From Candidatus Ornithospirochaeta avicola (GTDB lineage: Bacteria; Spirochaetota; Spirochaetia; Sphaerochaetales; Sphaerochaetaceae): DNA of 64,000 nt. Within the stretch, counting starts at the first letter, position 1. Each line of letters begins with the position of its first letter. Below, piece by piece: positions 42,524 to 52,400 of the stretch. The stretch lies in NCBI GenBank assembly GCA_019113245.1, contig DXHU01000016.1, positions 1-64,000 of the forward strand. The letters are read 5' to 3'. Made by a program: the position numbers and the translations under genes. The notes below the pieces were generated by a model, which saw nothing but the letters and a program-made list of their open reading frames with translations, was not told where the DNA came from and searched no databases.

Positions 42524-45437
42524 CTTTTTCCTCCTTCACAACTGCCATCTGGTTTTTCCCGTCTGCTTTTACAATCAGCGGTTTATCAGATTTAATATGC
42601 ATAAAGTGAGAGCTTCTTTCAATCACGTTCATGCTTTCAAGCTTCTTAAAATCAACAAAACTTTTCCCCATCTTTCCCTGCACTGTGAGATATATTGCTC
42701 CCAAGCTGGTCATGTTCTGGAAAAAGTGTGTTCCCTGGCTCGGCTCGGCAACTACATCGGCAACACTTGCCTCGGCAATCACGCGAGCATTGCTTATATC
42801 TGACCATGAGCACGGGATTCCAAGCCACGGGTCTGATGAACCGAGGCGGCCAGCGGATATGAGAATGTAGTCAGATCCTATTTTTGAATTAAAGTGTCTG
42901 AGCTCAGAAGCCATCATGGCCATGTCCTTTGCCTTGAAAAGATGCGGATCTATTGTGACAATGTCCATTATGTTCTCAAAGTTCCCGTTTCCCATCACCA
43001 TGTCTGAGAACACGATAGCCCCTTCTTTTTCTTCCTCCTTGACTTCTATGCTGGACTCCTTGGTCAGCTCAGAAATCGGCCTTAACTGAAGGATGGTGAA
43101 CTCCGGTTTTTCGCTCTGTGTGTTTACCGCAAACTCAATCTCAACAGGCTCTGCCATTGCCTTTTCTCCGAGCTTGAGAGTATCGTTTACTATCTTTGCC
43201 AGAGGAAGGCTCTCGTATTTCAGAATTCCGTTGAAGGTGAGCATGTTGACAGAAGTCTTATCAACACATTCTCTCATAAAACCTGAAGAGTCGAAAGATG
43301 AGGCTATGTTCTTCAATGCCTCAGGATATTTCTCATATGCCTCTTCGATTTTTATTCTTTTCAGGTTGTCTATGTCAGAGGCGGGATTAAATGTTCCTGA
43401 GAGGTCCAGGGCATAGAAAGAGGACTGGGGAGATGTCTCGACTCCGCTCAGATTCATGCTCGGTTTTTTGGGCTTTGCCGGACAAAAGCGGAATCCTGTT
43501 CCTTCATCCACAATCATCTTCCCGAAGCCGAAGGAGAGAAGCCCGACTCCATCCTCCCTTTCCTGTCCGGGAGCGGGGTAGTAATTGAGGCTCCTTGCCA
43601 CACCGGATATGGAAGGAAAGAATAAAGAGGAATGAGCTGATCCTGTGATCTGCTGGATTATTACAGCCATCTTCTCTTCTTCAAGAGTGTGGTCAGTGCT
43701 TTTAAGATATACTCTCGCCCTTGAAAAATATGTGCTTGCCCACACAGTCTTTATTGCCATCTCAAGAGCTTCAAGACGGGAAGAGAAACTTCCTCTGTTG
43801 CTAAGCATGCATGTTTCATACACTCCGGCAAAAGGATGGAAATGCGAGTCCTCAAGAAGGGATGAGGATCTTATTGAGAGAGGATCTGTGGTCACCTTGA
43901 GTATCTCAACAAGGTCTTCCTTCAGCCCATCCGGTATCTTCTTTGAGAGAAAGAGACGGAGAATCTCCTCATCGCTTTCTTCACAGAACTGCAGGCTTTT
44001 GAGATTGTTTTCCTCCATGAACGTGTCAAAAAGCTCTGTGGTTATCACAACAGTGCGGGGAATCGAGAGGTTCACAGAATCATATTTTTCTGCAAGGGAA
44101 GAGGAGAGCATCTCAAGGGATAAAAATGCAAGGCCGCGACCCTTTCCTCCCATGCTTCCTTTTCCTATCCTGGAAAAGTGAAGAGTCTCGTCATAGCGGG
44201 AGAGAGAGAACTCTGCGATTACTCCACGCGCACGGCGGAGCCTGTAGTCCCTTATCGTTCTGTAAAGCTTTTCCCTTGTTTCTTCGGCACTCTCCCTGTC
44301 ATTTAAATTGATGCCTTTTATCATGCCGGCAAGGCGGTAAAGGCTCTGGGCTCTGAGCCAGCGGGAGAAGTCGTTCCTTCTTGAGTGGTAGACAAAGGAC
44401 CTAATGTCCATTGTCTTTATCAGGCTTTGGACTCCTCTCATCGTGTCGGCTGTAGCAACAGTCTTGCCTGTATCTGGATCTATTACATTAAATGGACCGA
44501 AATTATAGCGCTTTATGAAATGATCTGAGAGATCCTGAAGCAGTGTCTCTGAAAGCTTATAGAGGAAATCAGCGCCGTTTTCTTCAGCTTCCTCTTTGTA
44601 TCTGATGTCGCGCGACTGGATAAGGACAGGTATTTCCTTGTCCACATTCTTGATTTCCTTCAATAGTTCTATTCCAGCCTTCTCCTTTCCTTTTTCTGAG
44701 GGGAAGGAGACATCTGCAATGACTCCGAGGATGTTTTCCCTGTAGCGGTAAAAGAGATCTGAGGCTTCTTTGTATGTCCTTGCAAGAACAATCTTCGGTC
44801 TTCCCCTCATTCTGAGAGTCTTTCCCCATTCATTTAAGGCTTCTAGTATGCTTGATCTGTTCTGCTGAATCAGGCATGTATACATCTGAGGAAGATAGCT
44901 GCTTATGAATCTGACAGAATCCTCTACAAGGATTATGACCTGGACATCCGCTTCCTTTGTGTCATGCTCAATGTTCATCCTGTCTTCAATCAGCTTTATC
45001 ATTGCAAGGAAAAGGGATGCATTTCCCTGCCAGTAGAAAAGATAGTCTATGTATGGGCAGTTCTCTCCTTTGAGGACCCTTGCTTTTCTGTGATCCGGGC
45101 TTGGTGAGAGTGCGATTATGGGCATTGAATATTTTATCTTCTTTATCTCTTCTGCAAGCTTTTCCACCTTGTTGCTCTTAAGGTCAAGCATCGTGATAAC
45201 AAGGTCGAAATTCAGCCGGTTTATCATGCTGAGAGCTTCATCCGGGTTGTTTGTGTGGCTTATCTTCGGGGGATTTGAAAGCCCGAGCTGGGTGTATTCC
45301 TTATAAAGCTCTTCCTCAACCCTCCCATCTTCTTCTAAAGTGAAACGGTCGTAATCCGAGCAGATAAGAAGAACGTTGTAAATATGCTTCAGCATCAGGT
45401 TTGAAAACGGAAGCCATGTCTCATCTAGCAGGTACAT
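42516..45437 (-). CDS. Double receiver fused to PEP/pyruvate-binding domain
   Basis: A 973-residue protein. Residues 18-150 form a receiver-like domain (Asp85 in ITMLDL); residues 165-305 form a second one (VIILVEDS, Asp242 in GVIADVSFP, Lys near YKLS). A helical linker leads to a PPDK/PEP-synthase N-terminal ATP-grasp domain: GKGSMGGKGRGLAFL (about 425-439) and IRSSSLLEDSHF ... AGVYET (about 515-538), then ILQLRPIS near 785. The phosphohistidine domain (GGxTCHxAI) and PEP-using barrel are absent, so it is not a complete PEP synthase. I infer a sensor or signalling protein. TGC-TAAAAT lies six bases before the ATG. Confidence 0.8.
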   Translation of the reverse strand: MYLLDETWLPFSNLMLKHIYNVLLICSDYDRFTLEEDGRVEEELYKEYTQLGLSNPPKISHTNNPDEALSMINRLNFDLVITMLDLKSNKVEKLAEEIKKIKYSMPIIALSPSPDHRKARVLKGENCPYIDYLFYWQGNASLFLAMIKLIEDRMNIEHDTKEADVQVIILVEDSVRFISSYLPQMYTCLIQQNRSSILEALNEWGKTLRMRGRPKIVLARTYKEASDLFYRYRENILGVIADVSFPSEKGKEKAGIELLKEIKNVDKEIPVLIQSRDIRYKEEAEENGADFLYKLSETLLQDLSDHFIKRYNFGPFNVIDPDTGKTVATADTMRGVQSLIKTMDIRSFVYHSRRNDFSRWLRAQSLYRLAGMIKGINLNDRESAEETREKLYRTIRDYRLRRARGVIAEFSLSRYDETLHFSRIGKGSMGGKGRGLAFLSLEMLSSSLAEKYDSVNLSIPRTVVITTELFDTFMEENNLKSLQFCEESDEEILRLFLSKKIPDGLKEDLVEILKVTTDPLSIRSSSLLEDSHFHPFAGVYETCMLSNRGSFSSRLEALEMAIKTVWASTYFSRARVYLKSTDHTLEEEKMAVIIQQITGSAHSSLFFPSISGVARSLNYYPAPGQEREDGVGLLSFGFGKMIVDEGTGFRFCPAKPKKPSMNLSGVETSPQSSFYALDLSGTFNPASDIDNLKRIKIEEAYEKYPEALKNIASSFDSSGFMRECVDKTSVNMLTFNGILKYESLPLAKIVNDTLKLGEKAMAEPVEIEFAVNTQSEKPEFTILQLRPISELTKESSIEVKEEEKEGAIVFSDMVMGNGNFENIMDIVTIDPHLFKAKDMAMMASELRHFNSKIGSDYILISAGRLGSSDPWLGIPCSWSDISNARVIAEASVADVVAEPSQGTHFFQNMTSLGAIYLTVQGKMGKSFVDFKKLESMNVIERSSHFMHIKSDKPLIVKADGKNQMAVVKEEKDD

Positions 45438-45443
45438 AGAAAG

Positions 45444-45452
45444 ATTTTAGCA
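45444..45452 (-). promoter_or_regulatory. Extended -10 before the receiver/PEP-binding gene
   Basis: On the minus strand TGC-TAAAAT, six bases, then ATG 45437, with no Shine-Dalgarno. Same layout as the WYL, rdgB and lipoprotein genes. Confidence 0.5.
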
Positions 45453-45537
45453 TATTTTTCAAGCAGTGCGTAAAGCCTGGCAATAAATATTTCTTGACCG
45501 CAAGAATATCTGTTTTAAACTGGAACTGGAGGAAGAG

Positions 45538-46875
45538 ATGTATAATCTTGACGAATTTATTTCCAGACTTGAAAGGCGCAATCCCAGCCAGGGAGAGTTC
45601 ATTGACGCCGTTAAAGAAGTGCTTGAATCCGTGATAGACACAGTGAACAGCAATCCTGTGTATCTCAAGAACAGGATTCTTGACAGGATTACAGAACCGG
45701 ACAGAGTGATCTCATTCAAGGTTGAATGGGAAAACGATGAAGGGGATATTGAAGTCAACAAAGGCTACCGCGTTCAGTTCAACAATGCAATAGGCCCTTA
45801 CAAGGGAGGTCTAAGATTCCACTCCTCAGTCACCCTTGGAACAATGAAGTTCCTTGCCTTTGAGCAGGTGTTCAAGAACAGTCTCACAACACTCCCGATG
45901 GGAGGAGCCAAGGGAGGAAGCGATTTTTCTCCAAAAGGGAAAAGCGATGCAGAGATTATGAGGTTCTGCAAGGCCTTCATGACAGAGCTTTATAAATATA
46001 TCGGTCCAGATGAGGATGTTCCTGCAGGTGACATCGGAGTAGGAGGACGTGAGATAGGATTCCTTTACGGGCAGTACAAGAGAATAAAGACCGTGCATGA
46101 GGGAGTCCTTACAGGAAAGGGTCTTGAATACGGAGGATCCCTTGTGCGCCCTGAGGCAACAGGATTCGGAACAATGTACTTTGCTTCTGACATGCTGAAA
46201 GAGAAAGGGGAGGAGATGGAAGGAAAGCGCATTGCCGTATCAGGTTTCGGCAATGTCGCATGGGGTGCTGTGATGAAAGCAAGCCAGATGGGAGCTAAGG
46301 TTGTCACAATCTCCGGTCCTGACGGTTATATCCTTGATGAGGATGGCATAAACACGAAGGAAAAATGGGACTATATGCTGGCTCTCCGTGCATCGAACAG
46401 GGATATAGTCAGCCCGTATGCCGAGCGCTTTGGCGCCAAGTTCATCGCAGGCAGGAAGCCATGGGGAGAGAAGGTAGACATGGCTTTTCCGTGCGCAATC
46501 CAGAATGAGCTGACTCTTTCTGATGCAAAAGAGCTTGTAAGCAACAATGTCTCGTATGTTGTCGAGACATCTAATATGGGAGTCTCGTCAGATGCCAGGG
46601 AATATCTGATAGAGAACAAGGTGAATTTTGCCCCCGGCAAGGCTGCAAACGCAGGAGGAGTTGCAGTTTCAGGTCTTGAGATGAGCCAGAATGCCCTGCA
46701 TCTTTCATGGTCTTCTGAGGAAGTTGATGCAAGGCTGAAGGAGATCATGCACAATATCCATGCATCCTGTGTCGAGCATGGAAGAAAGGATGACGGGTAC
46801 ATCAATTACACGGATGGAGCCAACATCGCAGGATTCAAAAAAGTAGCAGATGCCATGTGCCGTGAGGGGTATTGA
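45538..46875 (+). CDS. gdhA: NADP-type glutamate dehydrogenase
   Basis: A 445-residue hexameric-type enzyme that makes glutamate from 2-oxoglutarate and ammonia. Signature stretch PMGGAKGGSDFSPKGKS contains the catalytic Lys; PAGDIGVGGREIGFL and VSGFGNVAWGA (dinucleotide fold) are typical of the biosynthetic NADP branch. CTGGAGG stands 7 bases before ATG 45538. It is divergent from the receiver/PEP-binding gene. Confidence 0.97.
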   Translation: MYNLDEFISRLERRNPSQGEFIDAVKEVLESVIDTVNSNPVYLKNRILDRITEPDRVISFKVEWENDEGDIEVNKGYRVQFNNAIGPYKGGLRFHSSVTLGTMKFLAFEQVFKNSLTTLPMGGAKGGSDFSPKGKSDAEIMRFCKAFMTELYKYIGPDEDVPAGDIGVGGREIGFLYGQYKRIKTVHEGVLTGKGLEYGGSLVRPEATGFGTMYFASDMLKEKGEEMEGKRIAVSGFGNVAWGAVMKASQMGAKVVTISGPDGYILDEDGINTKEKWDYMLALRASNRDIVSPYAERFGAKFIAGRKPWGEKVDMAFPCAIQNELTLSDAKELVSNNVSYVVETSNMGVSSDAREYLIENKVNFAPGKAANAGGVAVSGLEMSQNALHLSWSSEEVDARLKEIMHNIHASCVEHGRKDDGYINYTDGANIAGFKKVADAMCREGY

Positions 46876-46987
46876 TTAAATGTTTAAGATACAAAAACTG
46901 GTCTCTCAGTGAAATTTAAGTTGAACTGGAGGGACTTATCATTTATTATTTTTGTATTAAAACAGGTCTTTGAAGGGGAGGAGCCTT

Positions 46988-47203
46988 ATGGTTCGCACGG
47001 TAAAAGAAGTAGCAGAGGAGTTCGGAGTATCTGTTGCATCCATATCCGCAAAGCTTAAGAAGAAGGGACTGAAGAAGATTGCGGGTATGTATCAGATAGA
47101 CGAGGACACCTACAGATGGCTTAAAGCCAGAAGAGGACAGGTAGGCAGACCTTGGAATACTGATATCTACTCCATAAGCTATTCAGAAGACCAGGAAGTC
47201 TGA
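46988..47203 (+). CDS. Small helix-turn-helix protein
   Basis: A 71-residue protein: MVRTVKEVAEEFGVSVASIS, then AKLKKKGLKKIAGMYQIDED. This is a MerR/excisionase-like winged HTH with nothing attached. GGGGAGG is located 8 bases before ATG 46988; an upstream TTG at 46970 is less likely. It lies behind gdhA and might be a regulator of it (guess from position only). Confidence 0.65.
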   Translation: MVRTVKEVAEEFGVSVASISAKLKKKGLKKIAGMYQIDEDTYRWLKARRGQVGRPWNTDIYSISYSEDQEV

Positions 47204-47287
47204 GAAACTGACAGGCATTCCGGCAATACCGGACTTTGGAAAGCATTTCCCTAGGAGGGAAAAACGGGGCAAAGAAGGTAAAAAAGA

Positions 47288-47320
47288 AGAGATTCACGCT
47301 TTGTGAATCTCTTTCTTTTT
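47288..47320. terminator. Convergent terminator
   Basis: agagattcac-gcttt-gtgaatctct followed by ctttcttttt. A 10-bp stem between the small HTH gene and the S9 peptidase, usable from both directions. Confidence 0.8.
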
Positions 47321-47323
47321 CTC

Positions 47324-49264
47324 TCACTTTAGGTGTTTATCCATCCATTTCGTGATTTCCTCAAGCCTTTTTATCCTGCTTTTTGGCCTTCCACTCCTGC
47401 TCAGTTCATGGTTCTCCTTATGGAACATGACCATCCTTGATTCAACATTCTTCTCTTTCAAAATAGAAAGCAGCTGGTAGCCCTGCTCAACAGGACAGCG
47501 GTAATCCTCTTCTGAGTGGATTATGAGGGTAGGAGTCTTTGCATTCTCTATCACGCCAAGAAGCGGGCTTCGCTCCAATAGTCCCTTTATGTCCATATCA
47601 AGAAGCTTTGCACCGCACTGGTCTTCTGCAAAGTACGGACCTATGTCGCTTGTTCCCCAGAAAGAAAGCCAGTTGAGGATGCTTCTCTGTGTTGCAATTG
47701 CCTTGAAGCGGTCTGTGTGCCCTAAGATCCAGTTGGACATAAAGCCTCCATAGCTTCCTCCTGTTTCTCCGATTCTGTCCTTGTCTATTTCCGGATAGCG
47801 TGCAATTACTTCGTCAGTCAGGCGCATCAGGTCATCATAGTCTATGGTGCCGTATTTGCCACGGATATCTGCAAACTCATCACCCCTGCCATCTGATCCC
47901 CTCGGGTTTGTGAAGAACACGAAATAGCCCTCATTTGCCCAGAACTGCATCTCATGATAGAAAACCTTTCCGTAAACAGTCTTCGGGCCTCCGTGGATAT
48001 CCAGGATTGCAGGATATTTCTTCGACCTGTCAAAGTCTTTCGGAAAGAGCACATAGCCTTTTAAGCTTACGCCGCCGCTTTCGAATGTAAATTCTTCAAC
48101 AGGAGCGACATATTTTCCTTTAAGAGCCTTGTCGTTAAGCTTTGTGATGCATTTCTCATCCTTGTAGATTTCCTCCAGCTTTCCTTCTGCCATCCTCACT
48201 GAATATATAGCATCATCCCTTACGATGAACCCGTCAGTGGAATAGCCGTCAGAAGAGACGCAGGATATGGTAGCATCTTCAGAGAGGCAGTAGACCATGG
48301 AAGAATCATCGAGTGTTGTTGTGAAGTAGTATTTGCCGTTCTTTATCGCAGATGATGGGTTGGAGCCATAGCGGCAGTCTGAACCGACAGAAGAGTAGGT
48401 GCTCTCTCCCCAGGATGCGAATTTCTCGACCTTCCCTTCTGAAAGGATGAAGAAATCATCATTCTGGTTGATTCCGTGCTTTTCCATGAACGAGCCCTGA
48501 AGTATTGTCTTGCTTCCAAGGAAGAAGGCTTTGCTCACACTCATCTTTTCATCTTCTGAAAGCACCATCTCAGTCTTCATACATTCAAAGCAGCAGGAGA
48601 AAACAGTTGAATAAAGATTGACAGATTCTGTCTTCCTTGTTGCTGTTATGAGCGCTTTCTTCCTGTCTTCACTTATGCATACGTCGTTTACTGCAAAACC
48701 TTCCGGGGTTATGTCGCTGAATTTTTTCTTTCTGATATCATAGACAGCGATGCGGCTTTCCTTGTTTGCAGTGAAACCTGCTGCGTTAAGATAGAACGGA
48801 AGCTCGTCAATCTCCTTCCAGTCCTCGTCGCTCTTTTCTATCTCTCTTCTTTCTTTCAGGGTTTTCATGTCCTTTGTACGGCTGTCTGCTGTATATCTGA
48901 CAAGAAGAGTGTTATCTGAGAGGAATGTTATTCTGCTTACCGGGTATTCAAATGAGAAAGCTTTCTTTGCTTCACCCCCGTCAAGGGCAAGAGAATAGAT
49001 ATCCGTACATCCTTCTTTCTCATCCTCGCTTTTTCTCTTTGAAGTGAAATATACCTTTCCTCCATGATAGAATATGCTTCCTGTCTTTCCGTCAGAAGTC
49101 AGCTCTCTGACTTTGCCGTTTTTCAGCAGGCATATGTCGCTTTTGTAGCTGTTCTTCTTGATGTCTGCCTGGCTTTTGACAAAAAGAATCCCGTTTTCTT
49201 CAGCATCTGCAAGTTCTCTTATGAATGAATATGAGAGAAAATCCTTGAGTTCAAGTTTCTTCAT
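47324..49264 (-). CDS. S9 family prolyl-oligopeptidase-like peptidase
   Basis: A 646-residue protein with a beta-propeller N-terminal half (repeating blade-like strands up to about residue 380) and an alpha/beta hydrolase C-terminal half. The nucleophile Ser is in GETGGSYGGFM (about residue 503); Asp is in IIHSEEDYRCPV and His in FHKENHELSRSGRP. No signal peptide, so it probably cleaves small peptides in the cytoplasm. AAGGAG precedes the ATG. Confidence 0.92.
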   Translation of the reverse strand: MKKLELKDFLSYSFIRELADAEENGILFVKSQADIKKNSYKSDICLLKNGKVRELTSDGKTGSIFYHGGKVYFTSKRKSEDEKEGCTDIYSLALDGGEAKKAFSFEYPVSRITFLSDNTLLVRYTADSRTKDMKTLKERREIEKSDEDWKEIDELPFYLNAAGFTANKESRIAVYDIRKKKFSDITPEGFAVNDVCISEDRKKALITATRKTESVNLYSTVFSCCFECMKTEMVLSEDEKMSVSKAFFLGSKTILQGSFMEKHGINQNDDFFILSEGKVEKFASWGESTYSSVGSDCRYGSNPSSAIKNGKYYFTTTLDDSSMVYCLSEDATISCVSSDGYSTDGFIVRDDAIYSVRMAEGKLEEIYKDEKCITKLNDKALKGKYVAPVEEFTFESGGVSLKGYVLFPKDFDRSKKYPAILDIHGGPKTVYGKVFYHEMQFWANEGYFVFFTNPRGSDGRGDEFADIRGKYGTIDYDDLMRLTDEVIARYPEIDKDRIGETGGSYGGFMSNWILGHTDRFKAIATQRSILNWLSFWGTSDIGPYFAEDQCGAKLLDMDIKGLLERSPLLGVIENAKTPTLIIHSEEDYRCPVEQGYQLLSILKEKNVESRMVMFHKENHELSRSGRPKSRIKRLEEITKWMDKHLK

Positions 49265-49389
49265 TTTTTTCTCCTTTTCCTGAAATATTAAAGCATCAGG
49301 AAAAAGAAAACAAATTATAATTTGTTGTTTTCTTGATTTTTCTTATGAAACATTGTTCCAAAACTGTGTTTTCTTTCCTCCTTTTGGAT

Positions 49390-49421
49390 AATCAAAGATT
49401 GCAAAGTTGCAAAACTTGATT
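49390..49421. promoter_or_regulatory. Large dyad operator before nifJ
   Basis: AATCAA-N3-TTGCAA-N2-TTGCAA-N3-TTGATT, a 32-bp two-fold symmetric site with all 12 arm positions of each half matching. It lies 68 bp before the nifJ ATG. The 224-bp gap 49265-49488 also holds a small gtggc-tttat-gccac hairpin at 49443-49457. Confidence 0.6.
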
Positions 49422-49488
49422 TATCCTGATGGTGAACATTATTGTGGCTTTATGCCACGAAATCTATATTAATCGGAGAGTAACTTAA

Positions 49489-52400
49489 ATGGCAGAAAAG
49501 AAAATGGTTACAATCGACGGTAATACAGCGGCAGCGCATATAGCATATGCATTCAGCGATGTTGCTGCAATTTACCCAATCACACCATCTTCCCCGATGG
49601 GTGAGTATGCAGAACAGTGGTCCAGCACTGGCAAGGAGAACCTCTGGGGCAAGAAGGTAGACATCATGGAGATGCAGAGTGAGGCAGGTGCAGCAGGTGC
49701 TGTCCACGGATCTCTTGCAGCTGGTGCTCTTACAACAACATTCACAGCCAGCCAGGGTCTTCTTCTCATGATTCCTAACATGTACAAGATTGCAGGTGAG
49801 ATGATTCCTACAGTCTTCCATGTCTCAGCAAGAGCTCTCGCAGCTCAGTCTCTTTCAATCTTCGGCGACCACTCAGACGTTATGGCATGCCGCAACACAG
49901 GATTTGCAATGACATGTGCTTCCTCTATCCAGGAGACAATGGATATTGCACTGGTTGCTCACCTTTCAACACTTGAGGCTCAGGTGCCATTTTTGAATTT
50001 CTTCGACGGATTCAGAACAAGCCATGAGATCCAGAAGGTTGAGGAAATCTCTTATGATGATATCAAGAAGCTTGTAAGAGAAGAGTATGTTGAGCGCTTT
50101 AGATCAAGAGCTCAGCGCCCTGAGCACCCGATGACAAAGGTTGCAGCTCAGAACGAGGACGTATACTTCCAGGGAAGAGAGACTGTAAACAAGTACTATG
50201 ATGCAGTTCCTGCTATCGTACAGAAGTACATGGACGAGGTTGCAAAGATTACAGGCAGACAGTATCACCTCTTTGACTATGTCGGAGCTTCTGATGCAAC
50301 AGATGTTGTGATCGTCATGGGTTCTGCAGCAGACACATTCGAGTGGGTTGTTGACTACATCAACGCTCGCGGCGGAAAGGTCGGCCTTGTCAAGGTCCGC
50401 CTCTATCGTCCCTTTAGTGCAGAGCATCTTGTTGCTGCTCTTCCTGAGTCTGTAAAGAGAATTGCTGTTCTCGACAGAACAAAGGAGCCGGGTGCAATCG
50501 GTGATCCTCTCTATCTTGATGTTGTTGCAGCTCTTGACCTTATGAAGAGAACCGGCATCAAGGTCATCGGAGGAAGATACGGTCTTTCAAGCAAGGACTT
50601 CACTCCGACTCATGCAAAGGCAGTATTTGACTTCCTTGCATCAGATGATGCATTCCATAACTTCACAGTCGGCATCAACGATGATGTGACACACAGATCA
50701 ATTCCTGTAGGCCAGCCGATTGATGTCACTCCGAAGGGAGTCGTATCTTGCATGTTCTGGGGTCTTGGATCAGACGGTACAGTCGGTGCAAACAAGAACA
50801 GCATCAAGATCATCGGCGACAACACAGACCAGAATGCTCAGGCATATTTTGCTTATGACTCAAAGAAGAGCGGCGGTATCACAGTAAGCCATCTCCGCTT
50901 CGGAAAGGGCAAGCTTGACATGCCATGGCTCATTGACCATGCAGACTTCGTAGCATGTCATAACCCGGCTTATATCGGCCGCTACGATATGCTTTCTGCT
51001 CTCAAGCCAGGCGGAATTTTCCTCCTCAATTCTCAGATTCCTTCAGATGAGGTATTCAATCATCTTACAAGAGAGATGCAGGAGCAGATTATCAGCAAGA
51101 AGATCAGATTCTTCAACATCAATGCTCTTGAGATTTCTCAGCGCGTAGGACTCGGATCAAGAATCAACACAGTCATGCAGGCTGCATTCTTCAAGATTTC
51201 CCAGATCCTTCCTGAAGATGAGGCAATTGCTCTTATCAAGAAGTATGCTCAGAAGACATTCGCAAAGAAGGGAGATGAGGTTGTAAAGAAGAACTGGGCA
51301 GCAATCGATGGCGCAAGTGCAGCTCTCGTTGAGGTCAAGATTCCTCAGACAATTACAGCCAGCTATGAGCCGAAGAGACTCATTCCTGAGAATGCTGATG
51401 AATTTGCAAAGAACATCATCGAGCCGATTATGCACCAGAAGGGCAATGACATTCCTGTATCACACATGTCATTTGACGGCAAGCTTCCGACAGGAACAGC
51501 AAAGCTCGAGAAGCGCGGTGTAGCAGCATTCGTTCCATCCTGGGACAGCAGCAAGTGTATCCAGTGTAACCAGTGTGTTTCCTCATGTCCTCATGCAGCT
51601 ATCAGAGCAAAGCAGATCACACCAGAGGATGTTGCTGCAGCTCCGAAGAACTTTGTGACAATCAAGAGCAATACAAAGAACGACAGAAACCTCCAGTTCA
51701 GAATCCAGGTTTATCCTGAGGACTGCCAGGGCTGCGGAGTATGTATCGAAGCTTGTCCTGCAAAGGAGAAGGCACTCTCATTCGTAAGCATCCAGGATGC
51801 AAGAGATGCAGGCGAGAGCGTGAATGCTGAATACTTTGAGGCTCTCACATATGACAACCTTGACGGACTGAATATGAACACAGTCAAGGGCATGCAGTTC
51901 AAGCAGCCTCTCTTCGAGTTCTCAGGTGCATGTGCAGGTTGTGGAGAAACCCCGTATGTCAAGCTTCTCAGCCAGATCTGCGGTGAGAGAGCAGTCATTG
52001 CAAATGCAACAGGATGTTCTTCAATCTACTCAGGTACATTCCCGACAATCCCGTATACAAAGAGAGCTGACGGAAGAGGACCAGCATGGGGCAACTCACT
52101 CTTTGAGGACAATGCTGAGTATGGGCTCGGTATGCGCCTTGCTATCGACAGCAACAGGAACCTCCTCAAGATGAAGGCAGATGAGCTTATTTCAAAGGGA
52201 TGTTCAGATGCACTCAAGGCTGCAATCGAGAAGTGCTACAGCCTCTGGGACAATGACGGAGAAGAGGGAATTGTTGCTCAGAAGGAAGTTCAGAAGGTTC
52301 TTGCTGAAGAGAAGGCAACAAGCGAGAACAAGGAAGTTCTTGCTAAGGTCATCGAGCTTCAGGACTACTTCACAGACAAGGCAGTTGTCATCATCGGTGG

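Noticed and set aside
42516-45437. Calling the 973-residue protein PEP synthase or pyruvate phosphate dikinase
   Set aside because: The phosphohistidine and PEP-binding C-terminal domains are missing and two receiver domains are added.
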